Assembly: GCA_024220505.1 (NCBI GenBank) | Contig: JAKZZE010000004.1 | Span: forward strand, 1,302,001-1,366,000 | DNA: 64,000 nucleotides | Direction of reading: 5' to 3' | Source: Rhizopus arrhizus | Taxonomy: Eukaryota > Mucoromycota > Mucoromycetes > Mucorales > Rhizopodaceae | Part shown: piece after piece, positions 24,799 through 36,419 of the stretch | Position numbering within the stretch: position 1 is the stretch's first letter | Layout of the letters: every line of letters begins with the position of its first letter | The notes under the pieces: generated by a model | What the model was told of the DNA's origin: nothing | The model's database searches: none | What the model saw: only the letters and a program-made list of their open reading frames with translations | Program-made: the position numbers and the translations under genes

Positions 24799-27700
24799 TT
24801 ATACAAGACCAAATCCTTTGGTATTTTCAATAGCAGTGATCAATCTGTCTCTTAATTTTCTTCGTGATGAATATTCTGGTAATAGAAGTCTACTAAAACA
24901 TGTTAATGCAGTAGGTAATCTATTGGATAAAATAAGTTTCTGTAGTCAAAAAATATTTTTATTATTGTTATTACCTATCGCTATCAGGACCATTTCTTTG
25001 GATATAAAAACTGAGTTCCTTTAGCCCACCTACAGGCACACGATCACTTGCTGTCACAAACAGTAACAACTGCTTCTTTTGTTCGGCTGTTAAATCATGA
25101 TGAACAACAGACCAGAATTGTCTGATGGTTGGATGGTCGAATGTGTACTCATCATATTCAGCAACACTTTCCAAATCGGCCATGTTTAATTCAATAGCAT
25201 CAGGTCCCTGTCTCTGTCCACAGGCAACCATTTCTAATTCGTCTGCAGTGCATAAATGTAGTGCTCGACTACCGATAACGCTCCAGAGACCACGACGTAA
25301 GGCCAAGATCTGTTCCTTTTGTGCGGTATACATGAAATAGGTGCAGTAGTCTCTTACATAAGCCTCTCGATTTGCATTTGTCACTGGCACCACAGGGCTG
25401 GGCATCAGTGGTTGAGTGACCACACCTTGCCCAAAGACCTCGAGCGAGATCTCATAGTCCCGACAAAAGACATCCTCGACATCGCCATCCTGCCAGTCGA
25501 GCAATTGCTTGAGTCCTTGCCCTAAAACTGGCCAACCTTCTTCAAGATCGTCAAGGGTAAACAAATGGTGTCGTTCCGCCACTGCCTCTAGCATTGCCTC
25601 ACTGGGCATCACAAGTGATTTCCAGAGTACCTTGGGGAATTGCAAGTTCATCATGACGCCATTATAAATCGCCAAACCCATCATGACTCCCACCATCTCA
25701 TACGTTCGCCTATCGAGATTAGAAACGGGCCGTATCCAGCAAAGACGTGTGGATTCATCCTGTGAAAAGAGACCCAGTTCACTCGAGACAAGCTTTTCAA
25801 ACAAAACACCAAAGAATTCTTTTTGAACACCTCCCTGGTCCATCCCTTCTTCGCCACCCTCAATAAACTTCACCTTGAGTGGTTTTCTCAAGTCGCTCCA
25901 CTTGCGAGAGACCTGCTGGAAGGTGTCCTCAACAAAGTGTTCACGGCGGATTTCTAACAGCAGATAAGGGCACGTTGCACTCTTTAGGTTTGTCTCCAGA
26001 TCCTTGAGCATACGAGGTGCTTCAGACAAGAGCTTTTGAGCATGCACAACAAGAGTATGATTCACGCAAGCATCTTCGTATTCGAGAGACATTTGTGACA
26101 TGGCGTCCATGAGAACAATCTTGCGTTTGATGGAAGGAGGTAAAAGAAATGGGTAACTGAACCAAGAAAATTGATATTCGTTATCAAACGGGTACGGTAG
26201 TAAGACAGAGGAGGCTGTCATGAATAGACGAGAACGACGTTGGTGCTGTTCAGATCCTCCGGCAATAAAATGCCGACCTTCACCATGCAGTAAGACTCTC
26301 TTCCAAATGCGGTACTCGTTTTTGATATTTAGCTTTTTGGTGATATCCAGGTTGTAAAAGACTTCGGGTGATACTATAGGATGATTGGGTGTTTTCATAT
26401 TGGCTTGGTCTATAAAAAAAAAAAGAATGGTAAGCAATAGGTTATAACGCAGACATGCATATATAAATATACAATGAAAAACTAACATATAAGTTCTAAA
26501 CATTTCAAAGTCATGATAATTGTATCTTCTAATCCATGTTTATAAGGTCCTGTATGAAAATGATCCCAAAGATACTGGTGTAAAGTCTGCACAACCCATC
26601 TTATACGGGCAGGGCCCCAATAAGATATCGTACTTTGCATCATCATTCGTATCAGGGATCGCTTATTACGAGCAATTTTGCTAAGTACTTGAACAAGCTT
26701 TTGTATGAGAACTTGATTCGTTGAACAACATCCAACTTCATCGTCTATTTTACTATCCTTGCAGCAGTAGATCCATTGCAAGACAGCAGTCAATGACCGA
26801 CACCATTCAATCATAATACGTACATGGTCACCTTCTGCCTCTTCCAAGCTTTCGATTTCTTCCAATGCGCCCACATTCAAGATCATGCGATCCAGTAAAG
26901 TCTCTAGACTATCCGATATAGATTCTACCAAACGCAACTGTCGAGAATCTCGTTTACAGTGTGGTTCTTTGTACAAGATAGCTTGAAAAAACTTTGTTAA
27001 ATGATCCAAGTCGATCAGAGGTACTTTGTGAAGCCCGAGATCAGAAAAGATGGACGAAGAAGAAAGGAAACTTTGACCGATGGCATCCCAGCTCTGGAAG
27101 ACAGACCGACACCACTTTTCCATCTCTTGCTCTGTTACTGCCTGAGCAACGACGAATTGATGTAAATAATGAATGGCGGTATCGACTTGAACGGCTATGG
27201 GCGTAATGTCAAGCAACATATCACGGTGAAGACTGGTGATGGAGCTATTGTCACCTTGATCACTGTCGATCTGGTAATAACTTTCATCTTCACAATCGCT
27301 TTCTTCATCATCATCACCCTCATCATCCTGTTGTTGTTCTTCGTCAGAGTGCATCTTTTTGGAATAACTAAAGAGCTCCCAAAAGTCAGTTGCCCAATGT
27401 TTCTTGGTCGTTATGATCGACTTTGGCTTTTTCTTTCGCTTTTTCTTTTCTAATAAACTAGAAAAAGAAGATGAATTGAAAAGGGACTGTAAAAACGGTT
27501 TGGGTGCTGAATCTTTTTCTTCTTGTTGCAAAGGCTCTCTCTTTTGAGACAAACTTTTGTCTGAAAACGAGTTCTTTGTACAAAGCCTTGAATCTGGCAT
27601 AGAAGCAAGTTGAATAGACATGATTAAAGCTGCTTGAGGTTGTAAATTAAGTATGCCGCCTTTGCATTATGGATTAGTTTTGCGTTTCATTTGAATGTTT

Positions 27701-28152
27701 TTGTTTTTACCGCGACCGGATGCACAGAATTTATTTCGACAATCCTTTTGTCCACAGCCTACAGTGAGTTGCTTAAAGTATTCTTCAATTCTATCTTCAT
27801 AATCACTTTTGGCTTCTTTTAATTTTTCTTTTCTATAAAGTTTGTTTTTCTTGTATCGCCCGCCGTGGGTAGGTTGCATGATGGTGGTAGTTGTAGTTGA
27901 TACATTGGTGTGGTTCACTAGGTGTGTCTTGAGCGGGAAAGTGTGAGACTTGAGACAGGGTTGTTCTTTGATGGGTCGAACGATATCACCGGATGACGAT
28001 GTTCGACGTTTGCTATCGACGTCTACTACAATGGTATCGTTGTTTCGACTAAAATAAAAATCATTGGATTCCTGTTGTGTTGATTGGTTGTTGGAAGAAG
28101 AAGGTTGATATAAAAAAGAACTTGGCCTAGTATCTAAGCAACGGGAGGACAT
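24799..28152 (-). CDS. UBE3A: UBE3A-like HECT E3 ubiquitin ligase with AZUL finger
   Basis: Four exons on the minus strand: 27711-28152, 26487-27659, 24975-26409, 24799-24919, giving 1056 residues. Exon 1 ends in an AZUL-type zinc finger (EEYFKQLTVGCGQKDCRNKF then C), whose fourth Cys (SRLC) comes after the splice into exon 2, as in the amino-terminal finger of UBE3A. An acidic stretch (DDEESDCEDE) follows in exon 2. The HECT domain occupies exons 3-4: FIEGGEEGMDQGGVQKEFFG, MGLAIYNGVMMNLQFP, FVTASDRVPVGGLKEL, and the catalytic Cys (about residue 1024) in LPTALTCFSRLLLPEYSS. The ligase takes ubiquitin from an E2 onto this Cys and passes it to substrates. The start MSSRCLDTRP is preferred to an upstream Met at 28248 in a T-rich leader. 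Confidence 0.9.
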
Positions 28153-28960
28153 GTATGTATTTAAATAAAGAAAAAGAAAAAAAGAAAACTGTGTTTTTCC
28201 TGAATTGGGATAAAAAGGTCTTAAAACCAATAAAAATTTGAAGCTCAAATCCCGAAAAAAGTCTTAACAAGGCCATTTGAAATTAAAACCAACTGTGTCT
28301 TTCCCTCCTTCTTTTGTATGAATTACCTTCTCTCTCCCCCTTTCACCCCCTTGTCACCCTTATTCATAAGATCAAACCTTATGCCTGAAATGCTATATAA
28401 ATACAAATAGGTTATACAAGAACAAAATGACTATTTACTATTGATAATACACACACACACACATGTATACACAGCTCCCTGCGGACAACCCAAATGTAAG
28501 TATACTGTTATTGTATATATTTAAAAATGCTATTAATAAGCAACCATTAACATTTGCATCATCAGGCATTGGTTGATCTTGTACGCAAAAGAGAGAGAGA
28601 GAGAGAGAATGTTCCTTTCTTTCATCCCTTATTTCAGTCATGCAGTTCATTTTATAAAACTCAAAACGATTATTATAGTTTAAAAAATAGTACAAAGGAG
28701 AATAAAAGAGTTATCTTTTGTGTAATTCCTTAAAAGCTATTCTCCTTGCTTAAGATACACAAGCAGGAAAAAAAAAAAGGAGAAGTAGAGGAGGAAAGTA
28801 TGGAGTGTGTATTGTTTAAACAAAAAATTCCATTATTCAATACCCGCTTCTAATGCATATTCCCCCTTAAACCATAGTTTATATATAAAGTTCTCTTTTT
28901 CTTTTATTTCTTTTTTTTTTCTTTCTCTTTTCTTTCCTTCTCTTCTTTTATATACAAAAA
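28153..28960. promoter_or_regulatory. Divergent promoter region UBE3A-like / PUF
   Basis: About 800 bp between two divergent starts. It contains a CA microsatellite near 28449-28463, an AG microsatellite near 28590-28608, and a long pyrimidine tract (about 28890-28950) directly before the PUF start. No gene. Confidence 0.4.
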
Positions 28961-31164
28961 ATGAAAGCGACTAGTAGTAACTTTGATAAATGTACACAAG
29001 AATTGAACAATATGTTGGATCAAGATCTTGATAATCAAATAGCAACAATAAATAGTTTAACTATCAATGATCATTCCTTACTTGATACGTAAGTCTATTA
29101 TTTGTTTTACTAACATTCACTAAAACTATTTTCGCTTTGCCCCTTTTTTTTATAAAGGAGATCACTCGGTAGTCCGTTATTTCCTGAAAACACTGCTTTT
29201 ACTCCTCAATTATCTGATATTCATTTATTAAGAAATAATACAAGTAAATCAATACTATAGAAAGTTTTTTTTTTTATTTTTATTTTGTTTGTTTGTTTAC
29301 ACAACGTAAATTTATAGGTCGTAGTATAACGCCTGATATATTAATGCGACATCCACTTCAACAACAACAAGATGAAATTAACCATCAATTAATTAGACGT
29401 GAAAGTTATCCTAATCTTGTAAGTTTACATTGATTAATAAAGAAAAAATAAATTAATATTAAACTCTAGAATACTTCATATGTGCAACAAGGTTATTCAG
29501 CCTATTGGAACGATGTAAACTATTCACAAGAGTTATCTAATAATAACAATGTATTTATACAACCCACTTTACGAAAATATTCAATGGACACATTAAAACG
29601 ATTTGACTTTCTCAACAAATCACAACCTATTCGTCTCACACCTTCTTACTCTAATCCAGATTTCTCAACTGCTAGAAGATTGGGTAGTGTGGATTCAGGT
29701 ATAACAAGACCACCACCCTTGATCAAATTGGAAAACGCCTATAATCCCTTGTTTCCTCCATATTACAGTAGACCCCCTTCTCCTACAAGTAGAAAGAGTT
29801 CAATTGGAATCCAGAGAAGAGCAAGTTCAACTTCGATGATAGATGATGCTCGATTTGCTTCTGTTAATTTAGAAGAGATGAAAGATGAGATTTATTTGCT
29901 TTGTAAAGATCAAAATGGTTGTAGATATTTACAAAAGAAACTAGAAGAAACTAACTTGGAACAAAGAGAAATCATATTTAATCAAGTTTATCCTCACTTT
30001 GTAGAATTAATGACAGGTAAAGTAAAATAGAAGGGAGGTTAAGGAGAAAGAGAGAAAGAAAGAGAGAATTAGCTAAAAAGGAGAATATGTTTGTAGATCC
30101 TTTTGGTAATTACTTGTGTCAGAAAATGTTGGAACATTGCACAGATACACAAAGAATGATGCTTGTTGAACAAGTATCAAATTCTATTTTAGAAATTTCA
30201 TTAAATATGCATGGCACACGAGCTGTTCAAAGAATGATTGAATTAATTAGTCTGGATGAGCAAGTAAGGAGCTCTTATAAAATAGATAGGAGACAATGCT
30301 AATTAAAACTGCAGATACAAGCCATCGTAAAAGCATTTTCACCTATTGTAGTCACACTTATCAAAGATATCAATGGAAACCACGTCATTCAGAAATGTCT
30401 ACATCGTTTTACAACTAAACATAAACAATTTATTTATGATGCAGTCAGTGAGAATTGTATTGAAGTAGCCACTCACAGACATGGTTGTTGTGTATTACAA
30501 AGATGTATTGATTACTCTGCCAACCATCAAACCGTAAGCCTTGAATGCTATTATCTACTTGTATCTAATGATATATGCATAGAAACAATTGGTAGATGAA
30601 ATCATTAGTCATGCCTTAACACTTGTACAAGATCCCTACGGCAATTATGTAGTTCAATATGTGTTAGAATTAGGTGACGCTAAATTCTCAGATCGATTGA
30701 TCCGTCAATTTATTGGTAATCTTAGTAAATTATCAATTCAAAAATACAGTTCAAATGTCATGGAAAAGGTATACAAGGAACTGAAAAGAAGACCTGTACA
30801 GATTCTTATTTTTTTTTTGTAGTGCATTCGTGTAGCTGAAGAAGATACACGTCATGATTTGATTCAAGAAATGATGAACAAAGATCGTCTTGAGAAGCTA
30901 TTAAAGGACTCTTACGCTAATTATGTTGTACAAACAGCCCTAGATTACGCTAGTGAAAGTCAACATCAGCAATTGGCTGAATGTATTCGTCCCCTTTTAC
31001 CAACCATTCGAAACACGTCTTATTGTAAACGTATTCAAGGTAAATTAAACAGACAACAGCAACAACAAAGACAGTTTGGAAGCAACAATAACAATCTTTT
31101 GGGATATTCTCTTGGTTTTCATCCTCTGATGACGTCCTTTCCTAATTTCTCCAATAGTCCATAA
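28961..31164 (+). CDS. Pumilio/PUF-family RNA-binding protein
   Basis: Post-transcriptional regulator that binds 3'UTRs. Eight exons (28961-29088, 29158-29243, 29318-29418, 29470-30016, 30097-30263, 30315-30533, 30583-30768, 30823-31164) give 591 residues. The N-terminal half is disordered and Ser/Pro/Asn-rich. The C-terminal half is a Pumilio homology domain with eight repeats, whose base-contact triads read NGCRYLQK, FGNYLCQK, HGTRAVQR, NGNHVIQK, HGCCVLQR, YGNYVVQY, YSSNVMEK, YANYVVQT. With the published PUF code these predict an RNA site close to UGUAUAUA (repeat 5 is the least certain). The C-terminus has a Gln/Asn-rich tail. It is closest in type to PUM/Puf3-Puf4 proteins. Confidence 0.93.
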
Positions 31165-31396
31165 CAGCATCCATTTGTAAACAGATACATTCATATTCAG
31201 AGCATGACCCAACCCCTTTTTAAAAATATCGCAGCATTTTTATGTATAATAACTCTACTGTAATCGCTCTCTCTCTCTCTCTTTCTCTTTTTCTCTATCT
31301 CTTTTATTATTAAAAAGCTACAAATTCTTTTTTTCTTTTTTCTTTTTTTATTTATTTATTTGTTTTGTATTAAAAAAGGATGCTTTTTTATGATTA

Positions 31397-32965
31397 TTAA
31401 AATATGATCTTAGTCGAATTATACTTTATTCTTGCTCCACACATGCCCATTATATTCATCATTAATAATGTAACATTATTTAAAACAAGTTGGCAGTCAT
31501 TCTTGTCCAAGAACGAAAAGCATTCTCTCATCACATCCTCATCAAAGCAAGGATGGGTGTAGGTCAATTGAGAATCGGTGATACTAAGGTGTTTGATTCC
31601 CGGACCTTTCGCACACAAAATTTTCAGTGCCTTTATATCCAGATGAACCCGTTTTAGTTCAAGTATCGTCAGATGTCGATGTTGATAGGTTGATGAGGTG
31701 ATTGCCCACATGTCCTTTGCTGGTGCTTCCAAGATGAATGTATGGAGAGAGGGACAAAGAGCAAGAAGGGTGTCTAGATTGGGGGTCGATGTAGTTTGGG
31801 TATAGTTCTTAATCGTCAGCTTCGACAGCAGTGGACCGAATGCGTAAAGATAGCGAAGATAAGGATGAGGATGATAAGCAGGATTCCAAGTAGTCATGTA
31901 TTGAATTTCTTTGTGATCTTGATCTTTGATTAAATTCATCTGTGTTCTCTCATACGTTGACTCGGACACATCCACAAAGGCTACCAGTTGGCCCTCTGGC
32001 CAATGTTTCAAAAGCGTGTGCTCAATCGCTTCACAGCCAGCTTCCATATCAAACTTGATTGAATAACTCGAAAGATTTTGCAGGTAAGGAATAAATTCTC
32101 TTTGAAGGTATCTTGTCTGTTCTTCTGTCCATTGATGTGTCTGTCCATGAAATACCAGTAATTTCAAATGTCTCAATTCACTAAACCTTGTTTTGATATA
32201 CTCTAAAGAAGGGATAGAAAACTCGGGTAGGTAGATATCAAGATATCTCAAGGCTGTATACTTTGTCGTCGTTGTCTTACTGTTTGGTGCCCAAAAGGAA
32301 TGACTCAAACCAAATTGAAGTCTTGTCAATTGTTTACATACCTTTAATACATCATCTAGATGAATTATCGAAACCTGGCTTCCTCCAGAGATCGTGAGTT
32401 CTTTTAGATGAATAAACTCTGCCAAATAGTTCAAAAGATGACCAAAAGTATTCCGTATCCAATGATCGCATGCACTGTGAATATCAAGAGAGGTTAGATG
32501 AGCCTTGAAATCATGAAGTGATCGATAATAACTGGTTGTTTTGGATGGTGTCCTGCTAGGTAATTCTGGATAGGCTAATCGTGTCAGCCGGCTGAGATTG
32601 AGCCCTGGATGAAGATAATCCCAATAAACTGAGTTGGGTGATATCAAGAGTCTTTCGAGATTTGTGCAGTGCTGAATCAGTCTTGTGAATTCTTCTTTAC
32701 TCAGCAGACGTGGACAGTTAAAGTATGGATAAAAATGGATTGAAAGTGTTTTGATATACGCAGAAGAATGAAAACGTTGAGAATCAAGAGAGCGTAAGAG
32801 TGCCAGTGTATTTGTATTATTTGTCTTGACTTTTTCATAGTAGATCTGCCTTGAGGACATCAACCAGGCCTGACATACAAGTTGACAATTCAATTGATCC
32901 ATTGGTGTTAATAAACCAAAGATGGTTAATAATATCTCATTTGGTAAATTAATAACAGAGTACAT
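31397..32965 (-). CDS. F-box protein with leucine-rich repeats
   Basis: Single-exon protein of 522 residues. The N-terminal F-box is clear (LPNEILLTIFGLLTPMDQLN then CQLVCQAW, residues 7-34), the Skp1-binding part of SCF ubiquitin ligases. The rest is a series of irregular leucine-rich units (LTRLAYPELPSRTP, FIHLKELTISGGSQVSIIHL, LRHLKLLVFHG, LTILELKRVHLDIKALKIL), probably a substrate-recognition solenoid. F-box/LRR proteins of this form are a large family in Mucorales, so no specific substrate is proposed. The start at 32965 is the first Met and fits the F-box position. Confidence 0.85.
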   Translation of the reverse strand: MYSVINLPNEILLTIFGLLTPMDQLNCQLVCQAWLMSSRQIYYEKVKTNNTNTLALLRSLDSQRFHSSAYIKTLSIHFYPYFNCPRLLSKEEFTRLIQHCTNLERLLISPNSVYWDYLHPGLNLSRLTRLAYPELPSRTPSKTTSYYRSLHDFKAHLTSLDIHSACDHWIRNTFGHLLNYLAEFIHLKELTISGGSQVSIIHLDDVLKVCKQLTRLQFGLSHSFWAPNSKTTTTKYTALRYLDIYLPEFSIPSLEYIKTRFSELRHLKLLVFHGQTHQWTEEQTRYLQREFIPYLQNLSSYSIKFDMEAGCEAIEHTLLKHWPEGQLVAFVDVSESTYERTQMNLIKDQDHKEIQYMTTWNPAYHPHPYLRYLYAFGPLLSKLTIKNYTQTTSTPNLDTLLALCPSLHTFILEAPAKDMWAITSSTYQHRHLTILELKRVHLDIKALKILCAKGPGIKHLSITDSQLTYTHPCFDEDVMRECFSFLDKNDCQLVLNNVTLLMMNIMGMCGARIKYNSTKIIF

Positions 32966-33765
32966 GTATTTAGCAATTATTATACACGAAAAAGAAAAAG
33001 AAAAAGAAAAAAAAAAAAAAAAAGGATCATCTCCATTTATACCTTTATTTTTGTTACATTTTAGCCACTCACTTTGGATGCATATGTTTTATTCTCCATT
33101 CATGTAACCTTTATATTTCCTTCTCCTCTTTTTGTTTTGTAAAACAGATACTGAGGCTTTTAAATCATTCAGTTGTGTCCTTTTGTTAAAGTGAATTTTT
33201 ATTTGATTTAAGTACAAGTGCTTGGTTAAGTGTTTTCATAAAATAATTTATCAACAAGAACAGTATGTATAGATTAGCATCCAATGATTAACTGTTTGTT
33301 TGTTATTTCAATTCCTCTTTGTTAGTCACATGCTTTGGACGCATAACAATGATATTTTCATATTTGGTTGTGATTTAAATAAAAAGACAAAAATTGGACT
33401 ACAATGCGTTGCTCATTCTATTAAACATTAACTATTACTTAGCAAACACAAGTTTACGTGATCTAATGCACATTTGTACTAGTTAGGATCATATGAAAAC
33501 CATAATAAAAAAAAACCCCAGCTTTTCCTAATTTGAAGATATTCCCTTTTAAATAAAAAGGCAAGTTATAAACCCCCATTTGCTCTGAAATTTAATTTAC
33601 AAAGGGGGGAAAAAAATTCCTGAATTTTATAGCTAAATTTGCGCATGAAAAGCTTTTTTGTTTTGCTTTTGTTTTTTGCACATTACATTGTCATATTACA
33701 GATGAAATTCTAGATTTGGTGGCTCTCTAATGGACTTATTCAACCGTACACTTCGTTTTGTATCA
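32966..33765. other. Intergenic region, no gene seen
   Basis: The upstream side of the F-box gene, AT-rich, with an A-rich purine run near 32990-33023. Nothing else recognisable. Confidence 0.4.
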
Positions 33766-34397
33766 TTATTTTTTCAAACCCATCTTGAAAGCCGTACCAG
33801 TGTAACCTACTCTTGGTGTCTTTGTGACAATACGACAATGATAATAAATAGAATTACCTTTTACTAAAAAGCTGACCACTGCTTGACATTTATCTTTCCT
33901 TAATACCAGTTTATTCAAATCAATTTGCATCTCTTCGCCAAAGTTTTCAAGGCCACATTCTAAGTGTCCATTAGCAAAGCTTTCCAACCTTTTAAATTTG
34001 ATATAAAAAAGTTCATAATTGACCATTACAAATTGATCAACACATAATGCCAAGCCTAGAATCATAGCTTGATTTTTTGGATGATTAGAAAGAGGGATGA
34101 GTTAGAGTGTCAACCTTATGTCAATTCAGTAAAAGATAAATTAATTAATAGAACGTTCATTTTTTATACTCACCACTTGAAATCGGCACCTTTGACTTGC
34201 GAGATGATACAATCATTTATAAACGGCTGTAGAACTTTTATGATTAAAGTGGCCTCGTCCTCCTTTTGAGCATTATCAGCAGTAAATCGCTGAAGAAGTG
34301 AAAGAACAATCTTTCTAGTGATCTTAACATTTTGGTTGCTACACCTACTTTTTATCCCGTCCGTTTTTTCTTCTGTTTTATCTTTATTGTGTAACAT
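33766..34397 (-). pseudogene. Probable decayed copy of a dispersed Mucorales family
   Basis: Two minus-strand coding pieces. The first (34397 down to 34170) reads KITRKIVLSLLQRFTADNA, then ATLIIKVLQPFINDCIISQV and GADFKW. The second (34065 to 33766) reads MILGLALCVDQFVMVNYELF, QIDLNKLVLRKDKCQAVVSF and LVKGNSIYYHCRIVTKTP. The GTGAGT donor after DFKW and the AAATCAAG acceptor do not give a continuous frame. The pattern (a helix ending in DC..., then ...DFKW, then ...L.RLxL.KD....A..F.V.G...) recalls a multicopy Mucorales family I know only as unannotated proteins. A real short gene cannot be excluded. Confidence 0.4.
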
Positions 34398-34997
34398 TTT
34401 TGTATTTTATGACATGCTAACGCAACGTCTTCTTCCATAAGGTTCAAGTGCCTTTTTGCATCTTATTGATATAAAGCAATCAAGAAAGAACTCAAAAAGT
34501 GAAATATAATACGATATAGCATATTCCATGATCAAATAAATCAAGCCAACTTACCAACCAGAATAATATTTTACTGTTTAAAAACCCAAATGAAATTAAA
34601 TGTAATTGGTTTATGATTTTCAAATGACTGGTTATCATTCATTCATATTCAGCTTGTCAAAAAGTTAGTTCTAATTTGAGTAATTTTAATATGAACAATT
34701 ACAATTGTTTAAAATAATTCAAACTAATCTTTGTATCTTATCTAGTAAATCTTTATCAATTTTAACGTACAATATTCACTAAATTAATGCCGTACTTGAT
34801 TGAAAAGTATAGAGTGGCGTGGTAAATGAAAGATGGTGCCAGTGCTAAACAAATAAAAAGTCCTAAGATGGTAATTAAGCATTCAGGTTTCAATCTCAGT
34901 TTCGGAAAAATATTTAAACAAACCTTTTCCTTCTTTTTCATTGCACCACTTTTTTTTTTTTTTTTTTTTTTTAATTTCTGTCTTCATTTCTTTGCTA
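34398..34997. promoter_or_regulatory. SUR2 upstream region
   Basis: AT-rich, ending in a T-rich leader (T run 34950-34972) directly before the hydroxylase start. No gene seen. Confidence 0.35.
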
Positions 34998-36072
34998 ATG
35001 AACTCAACTTATCAAAAAGTAGATAACACATGGAACAACACCTTTATTGACCTTTGGGATGATGAAGTAATGGCTATTTGGGTACCTATCGCTGTGTATT
35101 GGATACAATGTACTATATATGAAGTTATAATGAAGCTGGAAATTCCTTTCTTTGAACAATATCGAATTCATTCACCAGAGGATCAAAAGCGTAATAAGGT
35201 TTCATTTGGAAAAGTTTTAGTCATGGTTGCTCTTCAACATGTAGTTCAAATCATTCTTGGAATTGCAATTTTGAAAGGAGTAGACCACGCAGCAGACCAG
35301 CAAAGATATCAAGAGGCTATCAACAGATATTCCACTCTTTTACTTCCTCTTGTTACTCAATTCTTGGGTCAATCAAATGAAAATTGCCTTAAATTATCCA
35401 ATCAAATCGCTTCATTCATTCAAGGTTATGCTGTACCTTCTATACAATTCTTTATTGCTATGTAAGTGAAAGAAGATCATAGAGTGAATGGTGAACTTAT
35501 AATTTTAATAGGTTTATTGTTGATACACATCAATACGTACTTCACCGTATGGCACACACTGTTAAATTCATGTACAAATATATGCACTCTCATCATCATC
35601 GTCTTTATGTGCCTTATGCTTTTGGTGCATTATATAATCATCCTTTAGAAGGCTTTCTATTGGATACTTGTGGCGCAGCTCTCGCATTCGAGTTGACAGG
35701 CATGTCACCTCGTCTTGGCATGTACTTTTTTACCTTTTCTACATTAAAGACAGGTAAATGGATTTATAAACAAATAGCTTTTATTCAACTAGTGCAATAG
35801 TTAATGATCACTGTGGTTATTACTTTCCTTGGGATCCTTTAACTGCATTTTTTGGAAACAATGTGATTTAGTAAGTGCTATAAAGTAAAGCGGTTAACAT
35901 GAAACTAATATTCTATTGTAGTCATGATATTCATCATCAACCACACGGTATTAAAACTAATTTTGCTCAGCCTTTCTTTACATTTTGGGATAAGCTTTTA
36001 AACACAGAATATCATCAAGTCATGAAAGCTAAAGCAGAAGCAAAGGCAAAATTAGTAGAAAAGAGTCAATAA
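34998..36072 (+). CDS. SUR2: Sphingolipid C4-hydroxylase (sterol desaturase superfamily)
   Basis: ER membrane di-iron enzyme that hydroxylates dihydrosphingosine at C4 to phytosphingosine. Four exons (34998-35461, 35512-35753, 35801-35870, 35922-36072) give 308 residues. The three histidine clusters of the superfamily are all present: HRMAH in exon 2, HSHHHR shortly after, and HDIHHQ at the start of exon 4. Hydrophobic segments precede them (EVMAIWVPIAVYWIQC, VLVMVALQHVVQIILGIAIL). The C-terminus FAQPFFTFWDKLLNTEY is also typical. The start at 34998 (MNSTYQKVDNTW) is chosen because the upstream in-frame Met translates the poly(T) leader as poly-Phe. Confidence 0.93.
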
Positions 36073-36419
36073 TTACCAACTTCTATTTCACCCACTCACA
36101 GCATTTTTAATTGCATTTAATTAATTTCATTTGTAAAACATAATAGTAACCCTCCTCTTCAAGTCCCCTTTCCTCTCTATTCGTCTTTCAATTCTTAATA
36201 ATAACAGTATTACTTTGATAGGCATTAAAAACTTTTGTATTTTACTAATATTTCTACAATTATAAACATTTAGTTTGTTATTATATACTTATAACACAAA
36301 AGAGAGAACAGTAAGAACTTGATATACTGCTTTCCTTGACGTGACTTGGAAATAAGAATAAGGAAACAGAAAAGCAAATTCGTACTTTTTTTCCCTTTTT
36401 TGTTTTTCTCTTTCTAGTC
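36073..36419. other. Intergenic region between SUR2 and the DCN1-like gene
   Basis: About 350 bp: the SUR2 3' end and a T-rich promoter/leader ending TTTCTAGTC just before the next ATG. No gene. Confidence 0.4.
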
